64,000 nt of DNA from Pseudomonas fluvialis (lineage in GTDB: Bacteria > Pseudomonadota > Gammaproteobacteria > Pseudomonadales > Pseudomonadaceae), in assembly GCF_002234375.1 (NCBI RefSeq), contig NZ_NMQV01000002.1, positions 62,001 through 126,000 on the forward strand. The letters are read 5' to 3'. Of the stretch, positions 25,213 to 36,146 are shown piece after piece. Below the pieces are notes generated by a model. The model did no database searches. It saw only the letters and a list, made by a program, of their open reading frames with translations, and was not told the origin of the DNA. The first letter of the stretch is position 1. Each line of letters starts with the position of its first letter. The position numbers were made by a program, and so were the translations under genes.

Positions 25213-26280
25213 ATGCACAAGACCACGCCTGCCGCGCCGCCTGCGCCCGCTACCGATGATTTCTTCGTTCCCGAGCTGTGTCAGTCGGAGGCGCTGCTCG
25301 CCCTGGTGTTGCTGGCCGAGCTGCTGGTGCTGGTGCTGGTGCTGGCCGAGCCGATGAATGGCAGCTTCGATTGGCTGCGTCTGGCGCTGACTTCACTGTT
25401 TGTGCAATGGATCGTCCTGCTCTCGGCGGCCCTGACCTGCCGTCTGCGTCCCTGGCTGGCGCGCTTGCCGGTGGCTCTGGCCGGCGTGCTGTGCTGCCTG
25501 CTGGTGGTGCTGCTGACGCTGCTGTGTACCTGGATTGCCGACTATTACCTGTTGCTGGACGAGCCGCAGGCCGACTTGTACCTGCGCCATGCGTTGATTG
25601 CCCTGATCATGTCGGCGTTGCTGCTGCGCTATTTCTACCTGCAGAGTCAGTGGCGCCGCCAGGAGCAGGCCGAGCTGCGCGCGCGCATCGAGTCGCTGCA
25701 GGCGCGTATCCGCCCGCACTTTCTGTTCAACAGCCTGAACAGCATTGCCAGCCTGGTGGCTGTCGACCCGCACAAGGCCGAACAGGCCGTACTGGATCTC
25801 TCCGACCTGTTTCGCGCCAGCCTGGCCCGTCCCGGTACGCTGGTGCCCTGGCGTGACGAGCTGGCGCTGGCGGAACGTTACCTGTCGATCGAGCGTTACC
25901 GTCTGGGCGAGCGCCTGCAGCTGCATTGGGACATCGCCGGTGTGCCGGACGACTTGCCGATTCCCCAGTTGACCCTGCAGCCACTGCTGGAAAACGCGCT
26001 GATCTACGGTATCCAGCCGCGCATTGAGGGGGGGCGGGTGGATATCCAGGCGCGTTATGCCGATGGCCAGTTCAGCCTTTGCGTGAGCAACCCGTGTGAC
26101 GCGGACGAGGTGCCGACCAACAGTCGCGGTACCAGGCTCGCGCTGGGCAATATCGAGGCGCGCCTGGCGGCGCTGTTCGGTCCGGCGGCGCGGCTCAGCC
26201 AGGAGCGCCGCGACGGTCGCCATTTTGCTTGTCTGCGCTATCCTTGTGCCAGACCCCTGCAGGAAGCCGGAGCACCATGA
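25213..26280 (+). CDS. algZ: Sensor histidine kinase AlgZ (FimS)
   Basis: A 355-residue LytS-type sensor. Four hydrophobic segments occupy about residues 25-140. The phosphoacceptor region is RPHFLFNSLN with His169, followed by an ATPase domain (LTLQPLLENALIYGIQPRIEGG). In P. aeruginosa it partners AlgR to control alginate, type IV pili (fimU operon) and virulence. The stop codon overlaps the algR ATG, so the pair is cotranslated. The atypical glycine-rich kinase boxes are a known family trait. Confidence 0.95.
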   Translation: MHKTTPAAPPAPATDDFFVPELCQSEALLALVLLAELLVLVLVLAEPMNGSFDWLRLALTSLFVQWIVLLSAALTCRLRPWLARLPVALAGVLCCLLVVLLTLLCTWIADYYLLLDEPQADLYLRHALIALIMSALLLRYFYLQSQWRRQEQAELRARIESLQARIRPHFLFNSLNSIASLVAVDPHKAEQAVLDLSDLFRASLARPGTLVPWRDELALAERYLSIERYRLGERLQLHWDIAGVPDDLPIPQLTLQPLLENALIYGIQPRIEGGRVDIQARYADGQFSLCVSNPCDADEVPTNSRGTRLALGNIEARLAALFGPAARLSQERRDGRHFACLRYPCARPLQEAGAP

Positions 26281-27023
26281 ATGTTCTGATCGTCGATGAC
26301 GAACCGCTGGCCCGCGAACGCCTGATCCGCCTGTTGAGCGAGATCGAGGGTTGTCGGGTGCTGCAACCCTGCGCCAGTAATGGCGAAGAGGCGCTGACCC
26401 TGATCGACAGCCTCAAGCCCGACGTGGTGCTGCTGGATATCCGCATGCCCGGGCTGGACGGCCTGCAGGTGGCGGCGCGCCTCTGCGAGCGTGATGCACC
26501 GCCTGCGGTGATCTTCTGTACCGCGCACGACGAGTTTGCTCTGGAAGCCTTCCAGGTCAGTGCGGTGGGCTATCTGGTCAAGCCGGTGCGTGTCGAGGCC
26601 CTGGCGGCGGCCCTGAAGCAGGCCGAACGGCCCAACCGCGTGCAGCTGGCCGCGCTGACGCGCCCGCCGCAGACGCCCGGACAGGGGCCGCGCAGTCACA
26701 TCAGTGCGCGTACACGCAAAGGCATCGAACTGATTCCGCTGGAACAGGTGATCTATTTCGTGGCCGATCACAAGTACGTGACCCTGCGCCATGAGGGCGG
26801 CGAGGTACTCCTCGACGAACCGCTCAAGGCTCTGGAAGACGAATTTGCCGCACGCTTCGTGCGTATCCACCGTAATGCCCTGGTGGCCCTGGAACGCATC
26901 GAACGCCTGCAGCGTACACCGCTGGGGCACTTCCAGTTGTACCTGCGTGGCCTGGGTGATGAAGCGCTGACGGTCAGTCGGCGACACGTCGCCGGGGTGC
27001 GCAAGCTGATGCAGAGCCTCTAG
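26277..27023 (+). CDS. algR: Response regulator AlgR (LytTR DNA-binding)
   Basis: A 248-residue regulator with a receiver domain at residues 1-120 (phosphoacceptor D54 in VVLLDIRMPG; D7/D8 acidic pocket; Lys near 103 in YLVKPV). A C-terminal LytTR domain spans about 140-245 (ISARTRKGIELIPLEQVIYFVADHKYVTLR ... ALVALERIERLQRT). It activates alginate and twitching-motility genes in Pseudomonas. Its start overlaps the algZ stop (ATGA). The hem genes follow 90 bp downstream on the same strand. Confidence 0.97.
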   Translation: MNVLIVDDEPLARERLIRLLSEIEGCRVLQPCASNGEEALTLIDSLKPDVVLLDIRMPGLDGLQVAARLCERDAPPAVIFCTAHDEFALEAFQVSAVGYLVKPVRVEALAAALKQAERPNRVQLAALTRPPQTPGQGPRSHISARTRKGIELIPLEQVIYFVADHKYVTLRHEGGEVLLDEPLKALEDEFAARFVRIHRNALVALERIERLQRTPLGHFQLYLRGLGDEALTVSRRHVAGVRKLMQSL

Positions 27024-27112
27024 CGTTCCCGGGCAATTTCCTTGATCCCGGCCAACCGGTGGCCTCTGCCTGCCTGTTATGATCGCCACCAGTTCAGCCT
27101 GTGGAAGTCATC

Positions 27113-28051
27113 ATGTCCCGCGAAATCCGTATTGCCACCCGCAAGAGCGCCCTGGCCCTGTGGCAGGCCGAGTACGTCAAAGCCGCGCTGGAGCGTGCCC
27201 ATCCCGGCCTGCGGGTGAGCCTGGTGCCGATGGTCAGTCGTGGCGACAAGCTGCTCGATGCGCCGCTGGCAAAAATTGGCGGCAAGGGCCTGTTCGTCAA
27301 GGAGCTGGAAACGGCCCTGCTGGAAAACGAAGCCGACATCGCCGTGCACTCCATGAAGGACGTGCCGATGGATTTCCCGGAAGGCCTCGGGCTCTACTGC
27401 ATCTGCGAGCGTGAAGATCCGCGCGACGCCTTTGTGTCCAACACCTACGACAGTCTCGACGCGCTGCCGCCAGGTAGCGTGGTGGGCACTTCCAGCCTGC
27501 GCCGCCAGGCGCAACTGCTGGCGCGCCGTCCGGATCTGAACATTCACTTCCTGCGCGGCAACGTCAACACGCGGCTGGCCAAGCTGGATGCCGGCGAGTA
27601 TGACGCGATCATCCTCGCCGCCGCCGGGCTGATCCGCCTGGGCTTTGCCGAGCGCATCCGCAGCTCGATCAGCGTCGAGGACAGCCTGCCGGCTGGTGGC
27701 CAGGGTGCCGTGGGTATCGAATGTCGCAGCGCCGATAGCGAAATCCACGCGCTGCTGGCGCCCTTGCACCATACCGCGACGGCCCTGCGGGTCAGCGCCG
27801 AACGGGCGCTCAACAAACACCTGAATGGCGGCTGCCAGGTGCCGATTGCCTGCTATGCCCTGCTGGAAGGTGATCAGCTGTGGCTGCGCGGCCTGGTCGG
27901 CCAACCCGATGGCGGCCTGCTGTTGCGTGCCGAAGCGCGTGCTGCGGCCAGCGCTGCCAGCGAGCTCGGAGTACAAGTGGCCGAGGCGCTGCTGGCCCAG
28001 GGTGCCGACCGCATCCTGCAGGCGGTGTATGGCGAGACCGATCCGGCGTGA
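27113..28051 (+). CDS. hemC: Hydroxymethylbilane synthase (porphobilinogen deaminase)
   Basis: A 312-residue enzyme that polymerises four porphobilinogens into hydroxymethylbilane in heme and siroheme synthesis. The cofactor-binding cysteine is C241 in [13 protein letters not shown]. Other motifs are [23 protein letters not shown] and [11 protein letters not shown]. The ATG at 27113, preceded by GGAAG, is preferred over a GTG four codons upstream. The end overlaps the hemD GTG start by four bases. Confidence 0.97.
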   Translation: MSREIRIATRKSALALWQAEYVKAALERAHPGLRVSLVPMVSRGDKLLDAPLAKIGGKGLFVKELETALLENEADIAVHSMKDVPMDFPEGLGLYCICEREDPRDAFVSNTYDSLDALPPGSVVGTSSLRRQAQLLARRPDLNIHFLRGNVNTRLAKLDAGEYDAIILAAAGLIRLGFAERIRSSISVEDSLPAGGQGAVGIECRSADSEIHALLAPLHHTATALRVSAERALNKHLNGGCQVPIACYALLEGDQLWLRGLVGQPDGGLLLRAEARAAASAASELGVQVAEALLAQGADRILQAVYGETDPA

Positions 28052-28830
28052 ATGACTGGCGTCTGCTGCTGACCCGGCCGGCGCAGGAATGCGCCCGTCA
28101 GGCGGCGCAGTTGGCCGAGGCCGGGGTGTTTGCCTGCTGCCTGCCGATGCTGGAGGTCGAGGCCCTGCCTGATGACCCGCAGCAGCAGCGCTGCCTGGAG
28201 GCTCTGCCCGAGTACAATGCGCTGATCGTGGTCAGCAAGCCGGCAGCCCAGTTGGGCCTGGCGCTCTACCAGCGCTACTGGCCCGGGGCCGTGCAGATGC
28301 AACCGTGGTTTACGGTCGGTGCTGCCACTGCCAGGGTGCTGGAGGATGCTGGCTTGCAGGTGCACTGCCCAGCGCAGGGTGATGACAGCGAGGCCCTGCT
28401 GGCGCTGCCCAGCCTGGCGCAGGCGTTGGCGGTGCGCACGCCGCGGGTGTTGATCCTGCGTGGCACCACGGGGCGCGATTACATGGCCGAGCAGCTGCGC
28501 AGCCAGGGCGTGCAGGTCGACTATCTGCCGCTGTACCGGCGCCTGGCGCCGATCTATGCCGAAGGCCAGGTGTTGCAAACCTGCCGGCAACACGGCTTGA
28601 ATGGCCTGGTGGCCAGCAGTGGCGAAGGCCTGGCCAATCTGTGTGCCAGCGCCGCGGCAGACTGGCCGCAGCTGGCTGAGCTACCCTTGTTCGTGCCCAG
28701 CCCGCGAGTGGCCGAGCAGGCGCGCCAGGCCGGTGCGCGGCAGGTCATCGATTGTCGGGGGGCCAGCCTGCAGGCGCTGCTACAAGCCTTGCAGAAACAC
28801 ACCCCGGACTCTTCTCGAACCACAGGATGA
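28048..28830 (+). CDS. hemD: Uroporphyrinogen-III synthase
   Basis: A 260-residue cytosolic enzyme that cyclises hydroxymethylbilane with D-ring inversion to uroporphyrinogen III. Sequence landmarks are [70 protein letters not shown] and [13 protein letters not shown]. The start is a GTG at 28048-28050 embedded in the hemC stop region, so translation is coupled. Two alternating Rossmann-like halves are expected for the family. Confidence 0.95.
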   Translation: MNDWRLLLTRPAQECARQAAQLAEAGVFACCLPMLEVEALPDDPQQQRCLEALPEYNALIVVSKPAAQLGLALYQRYWPGAVQMQPWFTVGAATARVLEDAGLQVHCPAQGDDSEALLALPSLAQALAVRTPRVLILRGTTGRDYMAEQLRSQGVQVDYLPLYRRLAPIYAEGQVLQTCRQHGLNGLVASSGEGLANLCASAAADWPQLAELPLFVPSPRVAEQARQAGARQVIDCRGASLQALLQALQKHTPDSSRTTG

Positions 28831-28834
28831 ACGT

Positions 28835-29941
28835 GTGAACGAAGCCCAGACGCCCGAAACCCCGCCACTCGACGCCCCTGTTACGACCCCGCCCAGTGCC
28901 GCGCCGAAGCCCAGGCCGGCCGGGCGTGGCCTGGCTGGGCTGGCTGTTTTGCTGGCCCTGGCGGCTGTGGCGGGTACTGCCTGGCAAGGCTGGCAGCAGC
29001 GCCAGGCGCTGCACGAGCAGCAGACTTGGCAGCAACAGCTGGACAGCAGTCAGGCGCAGTTGGCGGCGCTGCTGGCGGCGCAGGCGCAACTTGGTACGCG
29101 CCTGGAGCAGCTGCCTAGCGCGGCGCAGTGGCGCGAGCGTGAGCAACTGCTGGCCAGCCTGCAGGGTGAGCAGCAGCAACAGACGGCCCGTCTTGATGCG
29201 CTGTTCGGCAAGAGTCGTGAAGACTGGCGGCTGGCCGAGGCGGAGCACCTGTTGCGCCTGGCGGCGCTGCGCCTAAGTGCTCTGCAGGACATCAACAGTG
29301 CCGAAGCGCTGCTGCAGGCCGCGGACCAGATTCTTCACCAGCAGGACGACCCGGCGGCCTTTGCCAGTCGCCAGCAGCTGGCGCGCGACCTGGAAACCCT
29401 GCGCACCCTGCAGCGCCCTGATCGCACCGGACTGTTCCTGCGCCTGGCGGCGCTGCGCCAGCAGGCCGAACAGCTCACCCCGCTGCAACCTCTGGCAGAG
29501 GGGCAGGGTGGCGTACTCCTCGATCTGGCTGAGCAGGAGGCCCCGGACAGTCCCTTCAAGGCGTGGCTGCAGACGCTGTCGGGTTACTTCCGCATTCAAT
29601 TCGATGCGCAGGAAGAAGTGCGTCCGCTGCTGGCCGGTCAGGGCCTGCAGCAGGTGCGCCTGGCCCTTTCGCTGGCGCTGGAGCAGGCGCAATGGGCGGC
29701 ACTGCACGGTTATAGCGCCGTCTATCGACAGGCTCTGGGCCAGGCCGAGGAGATCCTCGCGGCGCATTTCAACGCCGAGGACCCAGCCGCTGCCGGCCTG
29801 CGCCAGCGCCTCGGCGAGCTGGCCGACCTGCCAGTCGAAGTGCAGGTGCCTGATCTCAGCGATAGTCTGGCTACCCTGCAGGCCTACCTGGCGCGCCGTG
29901 CCGGGTTGCGTGAGGCGCCGGCCGCGGAGGAACAGCCATGA
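28835..29941 (+). CDS. hemX: HemX-family membrane protein (uroporphyrinogen methyltransferase-like)
   Basis: A 368-residue protein. It has a Pro/Ala-rich cytosolic N terminus, one transmembrane helix at about residues 30-48 (GLAGLAVLLALAAVAGTAW) and a long periplasmic or peripheral coiled-coil region rich in Gln, Leu and Ala (WQQQLDSSQAQLAALLAAQAQLGTRLEQL). Despite the historical annotation, no SAM-dependent methyltransferase motif is visible, so a scaffold role in the tetrapyrrole operon is more likely. The start is a GTG at 28835. Its TGA overlaps the hemY ATG. Confidence 0.9.
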   Translation: MNEAQTPETPPLDAPVTTPPSAAPKPRPAGRGLAGLAVLLALAAVAGTAWQGWQQRQALHEQQTWQQQLDSSQAQLAALLAAQAQLGTRLEQLPSAAQWREREQLLASLQGEQQQQTARLDALFGKSREDWRLAEAEHLLRLAALRLSALQDINSAEALLQAADQILHQQDDPAAFASRQQLARDLETLRTLQRPDRTGLFLRLAALRQQAEQLTPLQPLAEGQGGVLLDLAEQEAPDSPFKAWLQTLSGYFRIQFDAQEEVRPLLAGQGLQQVRLALSLALEQAQWAALHGYSAVYRQALGQAEEILAAHFNAEDPAAAGLRQRLGELADLPVEVQVPDLSDSLATLQAYLARRAGLREAPAAEEQP

Positions 29942-31173
29942 AGCGCCGCCTGCTGTGGGGCCTGGTGCTGTTGGCTGGCCTGCTTGGGCTGGGCTATGGG
30001 CTGTGGTGGCTGATCAGCCAGGACCCCGGTTACGTCCTGCTGGCGTTCAAGGGCTTTCGCTACCAATCCAGCCTGTGGGCTTTCCTCGCCCTGCTGCTGG
30101 TGACCGGCCTGCTCGGCTGGGCGCTGCGCCGGGCTCTGCGCTTATTGCTGCTGTCGCTGGGGGTGGTCAATCCCTGGTCGCGCCTGCATCGCGGGCGCCG
30201 CCTGCGCCTGGCCTGCGAGCAAGGCCTGCTGGATTTGGCCGAGGGGCGCTGGCAGCCGGCCTTGCGCCATCTGCGCCGGGCCGCCGAGGGTAGCGCCCAG
30301 CCGTTGCCCTACTACCTGGGGGCTGCCAGGGCCGCCGAGGAAATGAGCGACAGTGCCAGTGCCGAGCAATTGCTGGCGCGGGCGCGTGAGCGGCAGCCCA
30401 AGGCGGAGCTGGCCATCGCCCTGACCCAGGCCGACCTGCAGGCCGAGCGCGGCGACTGGGCAGCCGCACAGGCTACCTTGCAACAGTTGCGCGACCAGTA
30501 TCCGGCACATCCGCAGTTGTTGCGCCAGCTACAGCGTGTACTGACGCAACGTGCCGACTGGTCGGGGTTGCTGGGCCTGCTGCCTGACCTGATCAAGGCC
30601 AAGGCCCTGCCGGCTGCCCAGCTGCAGGCGCTGCAGGAGCAGGCCTGGCAAGGCCGCCTGCTGGCGGCTGGCCAGGCCGGTGGCGAGGCGCTGGCGACGG
30701 TACAGGAAGCCTGGCAACAACTGCATGCCCACGAGCGGCAGAATCCTTTGCTGCTCAAGGCCTATGCCGGCCAGCTGCAGGCCCTGGGGGCTGATGAAGA
30801 GGCTGAGTCTGTGCTGCGTGCGGCACTCAAGCGCAGTTACACCTCCGAGCTGGTCGCCCTGTATGGGCAGCTGTGCGGGCGTGACCCGGGCAAGCAACTG
30901 CAGCTGGCCGAGAGCTGGCTCAAGCAGGCACCGCAGGATGCACAGCTGCTGTTGTGCCTGGGCCGCCTGTGCCTGCGCAATCAGCTGTGGGGCAAGGCGC
31001 GCGAATACCTGGAGGCTAGCCTGCAGTTTGCTCGTCAGGCTGACACCTGTATCGAACTGGCCCGCCTGCTGGCCAGTCAGGGTGACCTGGCGCGTAGCAA
31101 CCAGCTGCTGCAGGAGGCCGTGCAGCTGCGCGGCGGGCAGTGGCCGAGCCTGCCCCTGCCGTCAGGTCACTGA
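29938..31173 (+). CDS. hemY: HemY-family TPR membrane protein
   Basis: A 411-residue inner-membrane protein with two N-terminal helices (about residues 5-25 and 42-70), the linker LAFKGFRYQSSLW, and a C-terminal tetratricopeptide-like helical repeat region (LARARERQPKAELAIALTQADLQAERGDWAAAQATLQQL). It is the proteobacterial HemY associated with hemCDX, not the protoporphyrinogen oxidase of the same name. It overlaps hemX by 4 bp. A hairpin at 31192-31212 downstream may terminate the operon. Confidence 0.93.
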   Translation: MKRRLLWGLVLLAGLLGLGYGLWWLISQDPGYVLLAFKGFRYQSSLWAFLALLLVTGLLGWALRRALRLLLLSLGVVNPWSRLHRGRRLRLACEQGLLDLAEGRWQPALRHLRRAAEGSAQPLPYYLGAARAAEEMSDSASAEQLLARARERQPKAELAIALTQADLQAERGDWAAAQATLQQLRDQYPAHPQLLRQLQRVLTQRADWSGLLGLLPDLIKAKALPAAQLQALQEQAWQGRLLAAGQAGGEALATVQEAWQQLHAHERQNPLLLKAYAGQLQALGADEEAESVLRAALKRSYTSELVALYGQLCGRDPGKQLQLAESWLKQAPQDAQLLLCLGRLCLRNQLWGKAREYLEASLQFARQADTCIELARLLASQGDLARSNQLLQEAVQLRGGQWPSLPLPSGH

Positions 31174-31191
31174 AGCCATCCAGCCGCCTGT

Positions 31192-31216
31192 GCCTTGCTG
31201 GGCTGGGCGGCTTTCC
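31192..31216 (+). terminator. Candidate terminator after hemY
   Basis: AGCCGCC (31192-31198) pairs with GGCGGCT (31206-31212) across a 7-nt loop, followed by TTTCC. The U-tract is short, so termination may be partial and allow read-through into dsbB, which starts at 31259. Confidence 0.45.
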
Positions 31217-31258
31217 TCTACCGTAGCGGCCTTTGCCGATTCTCATCCTGGAGCCATC

Positions 31259-31750
31259 ATGCCGCTGCCCAGTTCCCGTCTGTTGAATGCCCTGGCCTTC
31301 CTGGGCTGTCTGCTGCTCATGCTGGCGGCTTTGTACCTGGAGCATGTCGAGGGGCTGGAGCCCTGCCCGCTGTGCATCGTGCAGCGTATCTGCGTGCTGC
31401 TGTTTGGCCTGTTCTGTCTGGCGGCGGCGCTGCATAACCCGCAAGCCCTGGGCCGTCGTTGCTATGCCGGGTTGGCCGGACTGGCTGCTGCGGGTGGCCT
31501 GGCGGCAGCCTGGCGACAGATCTGGCTGCAAGGTATCCCGCCGGAAGAGTTGCCGGCCTGTTTGCCCAGCCTGGAGTACATGCTCGAAGCGCTGCCCTTC
31601 CAGGACATCCTGCGCCTGGTGCTGCACGGCACCGCCGAGTGCGCCGAGGTCAAATGGACCCTGCTGGGCATGAGCATCCCCGAATGGAGCCTATTGGGCT
31701 TTATCGGCATGCTGCTGTTGGTTGCCGTGCAGTTGCTGCGCCGCGATTAA
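31259..31750 (+). CDS. dsbB: Disulfide bond formation protein DsbB/DsbH
   Basis: A 163-residue inner-membrane quinone reductase that reoxidises DsbA. Four hydrophobic helices are visible. The redox cysteine pairs are C36/C39 (EPCPLCIVQR) and C101/C128 (PACLPS and AECAEV), as in DsbB. This position between hemY and algQ corresponds to the gene called dsbH in P. aeruginosa, one of two DsbB-like proteins there. The ATG at 31259 follows TGGAGCC. Confidence 0.92.
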   Translation: MPLPSSRLLNALAFLGCLLLMLAALYLEHVEGLEPCPLCIVQRICVLLFGLFCLAAALHNPQALGRRCYAGLAGLAAAGGLAAAWRQIWLQGIPPEELPACLPSLEYMLEALPFQDILRLVLHGTAECAEVKWTLLGMSIPEWSLLGFIGMLLLVAVQLLRRD

Positions 31751-31920
31751 TGATTTGCGGCAAGTACCGGGTTGTACCCGGCGCGCAGAATGATCACGGA
31801 TGATTAAACGCTTGTATTAAATTTGTCCGGGCGCTGGCTTGAAGGCGTTATGCCAGCGGCATACTCTGGCGCTGCACAGTGCCGGAAAACTGCCGTTGCG
31901 GCGCTGCGCCGCCAATCCCT

Positions 31921-31934
31921 CTCCCACGTGGGAG
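31921..31934. promoter_or_regulatory. Perfect 14-bp palindrome in the algQ leader
   Basis: CTCCCACGTGGGAG is a perfect dyad 40 bp upstream of the algQ start. Twenty bases before it, GCGGCG-CTG-CGCCGC (31898-31912) forms another hairpin. They could be an operator or mRNA structures affecting AlgQ translation. The rest of the 223-bp gap holds an AT-rich stretch near 31800-31825 (GATTAAACGCTTGTATTAAA) that is a reasonable promoter or operator site. Confidence 0.35.
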
Positions 31935-31973
31935 CCTGGACAGTACAAGAAAATCAAGGGAAGCGAGGCTGCC

Positions 31974-32444
31974 ATGCTCGAGAAATGCCGAAATGCCCAG
32001 GAGCGCTGGGGTGGGGTGCATCAGCTGATTGATCGCTGGTTGCAGGAACGTCATGAGCTGATCAGTGCCTACCAGCAGCTGCAAAGCCAGCTTGATCGCT
32101 GCAGCCGTGAAACGCTGCAGGTGTTTTGCCAATGGCTGGTCGACTATGCGTCGGCAGGACATTTCGAGGTCTACGAGCAACTGCTCCGCGAAGCCCAGGA
32201 TTTCAATGATCAGCGTGGTCTGGAACTGGCCCGGCAAATCTATCCGCGCCTGCAGGTCATCACCCAGCTGGCGCTCGACTTCAATGATCGTTGCGATGCC
32301 CAGTTGGCGCGTGGCGAGCAACCGCAGCTGGCCAGCGAGTTAGCACCTTTGGGGCAGTTGCTGCACGAGCGTTTCGAGCTGGAAGACTGCCTGATCGAGG
32401 TGCTGCATACCGCTCACCAACAGCAGGCCATGCAGGCGGTATAG
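31974..32444 (+). CDS. algQ: Anti-sigma-70 / alginate regulator AlgQ (Rsd)
   Basis: A 156-residue all-helical Rsd/AlgQ protein: [36 protein letters not shown], then [27 protein letters not shown] and [20 protein letters not shown]. It binds sigma-70 region 4 and, in Pseudomonas, influences alginate, siderophore and virulence expression. The ATG at 31974 follows the purine-rich AAGCGAGG. It precedes algP, the conserved order in this genus. Confidence 0.95.
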   Translation: MLEKCRNAQERWGGVHQLIDRWLQERHELISAYQQLQSQLDRCSRETLQVFCQWLVDYASAGHFEVYEQLLREAQDFNDQRGLELARQIYPRLQVITQLALDFNDRCDAQLARGEQPQLASELAPLGQLLHERFELEDCLIEVLHTAHQQQAMQAV

Positions 32445-32520
32445 GACGCGCAGCGCGCTAGCCAGGGCCTTGGCCTTGTGGCTAGTATGGCTGGCACATT
32501 TGTCAGCCAGGAGGCTCGTC

Positions 32521-33177
32521 ATGTCATCGAAGAAAAAGCCGGTAACCACCCCCCTGCATTTGCTGCAGCAGCTTTCCCACAGCCTGCTGGAACACCTGCA
32601 GGATGCCTGCAGTGCAGCCCAGGCGGATGCCGAGAAGCTGCTGGCCAAGTTGGAGAAGCAGCGCGGCAAGGCCCAGGACAAGCTGCATGATGCGCGTGGC
32701 AAGCTGGAAGCCGCAGCGGCTGCCGGCAAGCAGAAAGCGCAGAGCAAGGCACGTGCCGCCATCGATGAGTTGGAGACGCTGCTGGAAAGCCTCCAGCAGC
32801 GCCAGGCCGACACCCGTCACTATATCCTCCAGCTCAAGCGCGATGCCGAGGATAGCCTCAAATTGGCACAAGGCGTCGGCAAGGTGCGCGATGCCGCCGC
32901 CAAGGCGCTGGGTGCCCGCGAAGTGGCGGCCCGCCAGGTGTCGGCCAGCGCGGCTAAGCCCGCTGCCAAGCCCAAGACGGCGCGCCGGCCTGCAGCATCG
33001 ACCAGCAAAACGGTCAGTAAAAACCCGGCTGGGCAAGCTGCGCCACGCAAACCGAGCACCAGCAAAGCAGTGGCCGCTAAGCCGGCAGCCGCCCGTAAGC
33101 CGGCGACTCGTCAGCCAGCCGCCAAGCCGGTGGCAGTCCCTGCCAGCAAGGCCGCTGACGCCGCGCAGGTCAGCTGA
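32521..33177 (+). CDS. algP: Histone H1-like alginate regulator AlgP (AlgR3), short repeat version
   Basis: A 218-residue protein. The N-terminal half (residues 1-145) is a coiled-coil-like helical domain (LLQQLSHSLLEHLQDACSAAQADAEKLLAKLEKQRGKAQDKL). The C-terminal tail is Lys/Pro/Ala-rich and resembles histone H1, with degenerate KPAA units (AAKPAAKPK, AAKPAAARKPA, QPAAKPVA). P. aeruginosa AlgP is much longer (about 350 residues, dozens of KPAA repeats, as I recall), so the tail here is contracted. The tail is expected to bind DNA. The ATG at 32521 follows an AGGAGG-type ribosome site. Confidence 0.88.
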   Translation: MSSKKKPVTTPLHLLQQLSHSLLEHLQDACSAAQADAEKLLAKLEKQRGKAQDKLHDARGKLEAAAAAGKQKAQSKARAAIDELETLLESLQQRQADTRHYILQLKRDAEDSLKLAQGVGKVRDAAAKALGAREVAARQVSASAAKPAAKPKTARRPAASTSKTVSKNPAGQAAPRKPSTSKAVAAKPAAARKPATRQPAAKPVAVPASKAADAAQVS

Positions 33178-33634
33178 TCTCTGTCTGCTGCAGGGCCTGT
33201 TGCAGGCGCTGCAGCAGGGGCCTGTTATTGGTGTTTTGCAGCACTGGCAGGGCAGTCAGCCACGCGGCGGGCTGCCCTGCCGGCCATGTCTCACAGCCGG
33301 CCTGCAGGCGCTGCAAAAGTGTCTGCTCGGCGTGCAGTTCCAGCTGCTTGAGCTGGTCGCGCAGTGCCGTCAGTCGTTCGTCGCGCTGTGCGGCGTCACG
33401 CCATTGCTGGCGCAGCAGGCGCAGTGGCGTGATCACCTCGTTTTGCCAGGGGCTGGCCAGCTCGCGCAGTTGCTCTACGGCGCGCGCGCTGCGGGCTATG
33501 CCGCGTCGTTCCAGCCAGCACAGACACAGCAGCAGGCAGACATCCTCGCCCTGTGCCTGCAGTACCAGGCAGTCATCAGCGACTCCCGGCAAGGCATAGA
33601 GATTCAGGGCAAACTCCCACAACGCATCACGCAT
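33170..33634 (-). CDS. Conserved hypothetical protein, TIGR02444/DUF2390 family
   Basis: A 154-residue soluble helical protein beginning MRDALWEFALNLYALPGVADDCLVLQAQGEDVCLLLCLCWLERRG, the hallmark of the TIGR02444 family, which has no known function. It also contains WQNEVITPLRLLRQQWRD and LELHAEQTLLQRL. It overlaps the 3' end of algP by 8 bp on the opposite strand and is divergent from the ABC-F gene across 38 bp. Confidence 0.82.
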   Translation of the reverse strand: MRDALWEFALNLYALPGVADDCLVLQAQGEDVCLLLCLCWLERRGIARSARAVEQLRELASPWQNEVITPLRLLRQQWRDAAQRDERLTALRDQLKQLELHAEQTLLQRLQAGCETWPAGQPAAWLTALPVLQNTNNRPLLQRLQQALQQTEIS

Positions 33635-33672
33635 GCTGTTCTCCCGGGCGAACTGCTAAACTCCGCCGCCTT

Positions 33673-35582
<1,910 letters not shown>

Positions 35583-35583
<1 letters not shown>

Positions 35584-36122
35584 TGGATTACCTTGGCGTA
35601 CTGCATGAGTGGCGCGAGCCGTTATTGGTGGCCGGGCAGGTACTGCTGATCCTCTTGCTGGCCTGGCTGCTGCAAGGTTTGCTGGTGCGTGCGATCAGTC
35701 GCCTGGGCGATCGCTACAGCCTGGTGCCTCGCGAGGTATTGCTGCTGTTGCGCGGGCTGTTGCGCTGGTTGGTGATCGGCAGTGCACTGATGCTGGTGCT
35801 GGAGCGTCTGGGTGTGTCGGCCAGTGTGCTGTGGGCTGCCCTGACCGGCTTTGCCGCGGTAGCTGCCGTAGCCTTCTTCGCCATCTGGAGCGTGCTCTCC
35901 AATATGTTTTGTGCCTTGCTGATCTTCGCCCTTGGACCGTTTCGCCTGGGGGATCTGGTGGAGATCATCGAGACAGCCGACAAGCCTGGAGTGAAGGGCC
36001 GGGTGCATGCCATCAACCTGTTCTACACCACCCTGGAGGATGTCAGCGACGAGCATGCCGGCGCGCTTCTGCAGGTTCCCAACAGTATGTTTTTTCAAAA
36101 GTCCGTGCGCCGCTGGCGTTGA
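35583..36122 (+). CDS. Short MscS-family (mechanosensitive channel-like) membrane protein
   Basis: A 179-residue protein with three hydrophobic segments (about residues 15-37, 55-75 and 83-105). It has the MscS pore-helix/beta-domain signature GFAAVAAVAFFAIWSVLSNMFCALLIFALGPFRLGDLVEI, then LFYTTLEDVSDEHAGALLQVPNSMFFQKSVRRW. It stops soon after the beta domain and lacks the large C-terminal alpha/beta cage of full MscS (286 residues). The ABC-F stop overlaps its start. Whether it forms a channel is unknown. Confidence 0.82.
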
Positions 36123-36146
36123 GCGGCTACCTAGGAGTCCTGTGTT

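Noticed and set aside
32900..33177. Short repeated units that might suggest a CRISPR or satellite array
   Set aside because: They are codons for Lys-Pro-Ala-rich repeats inside algP, with irregular spacing and no spacers.
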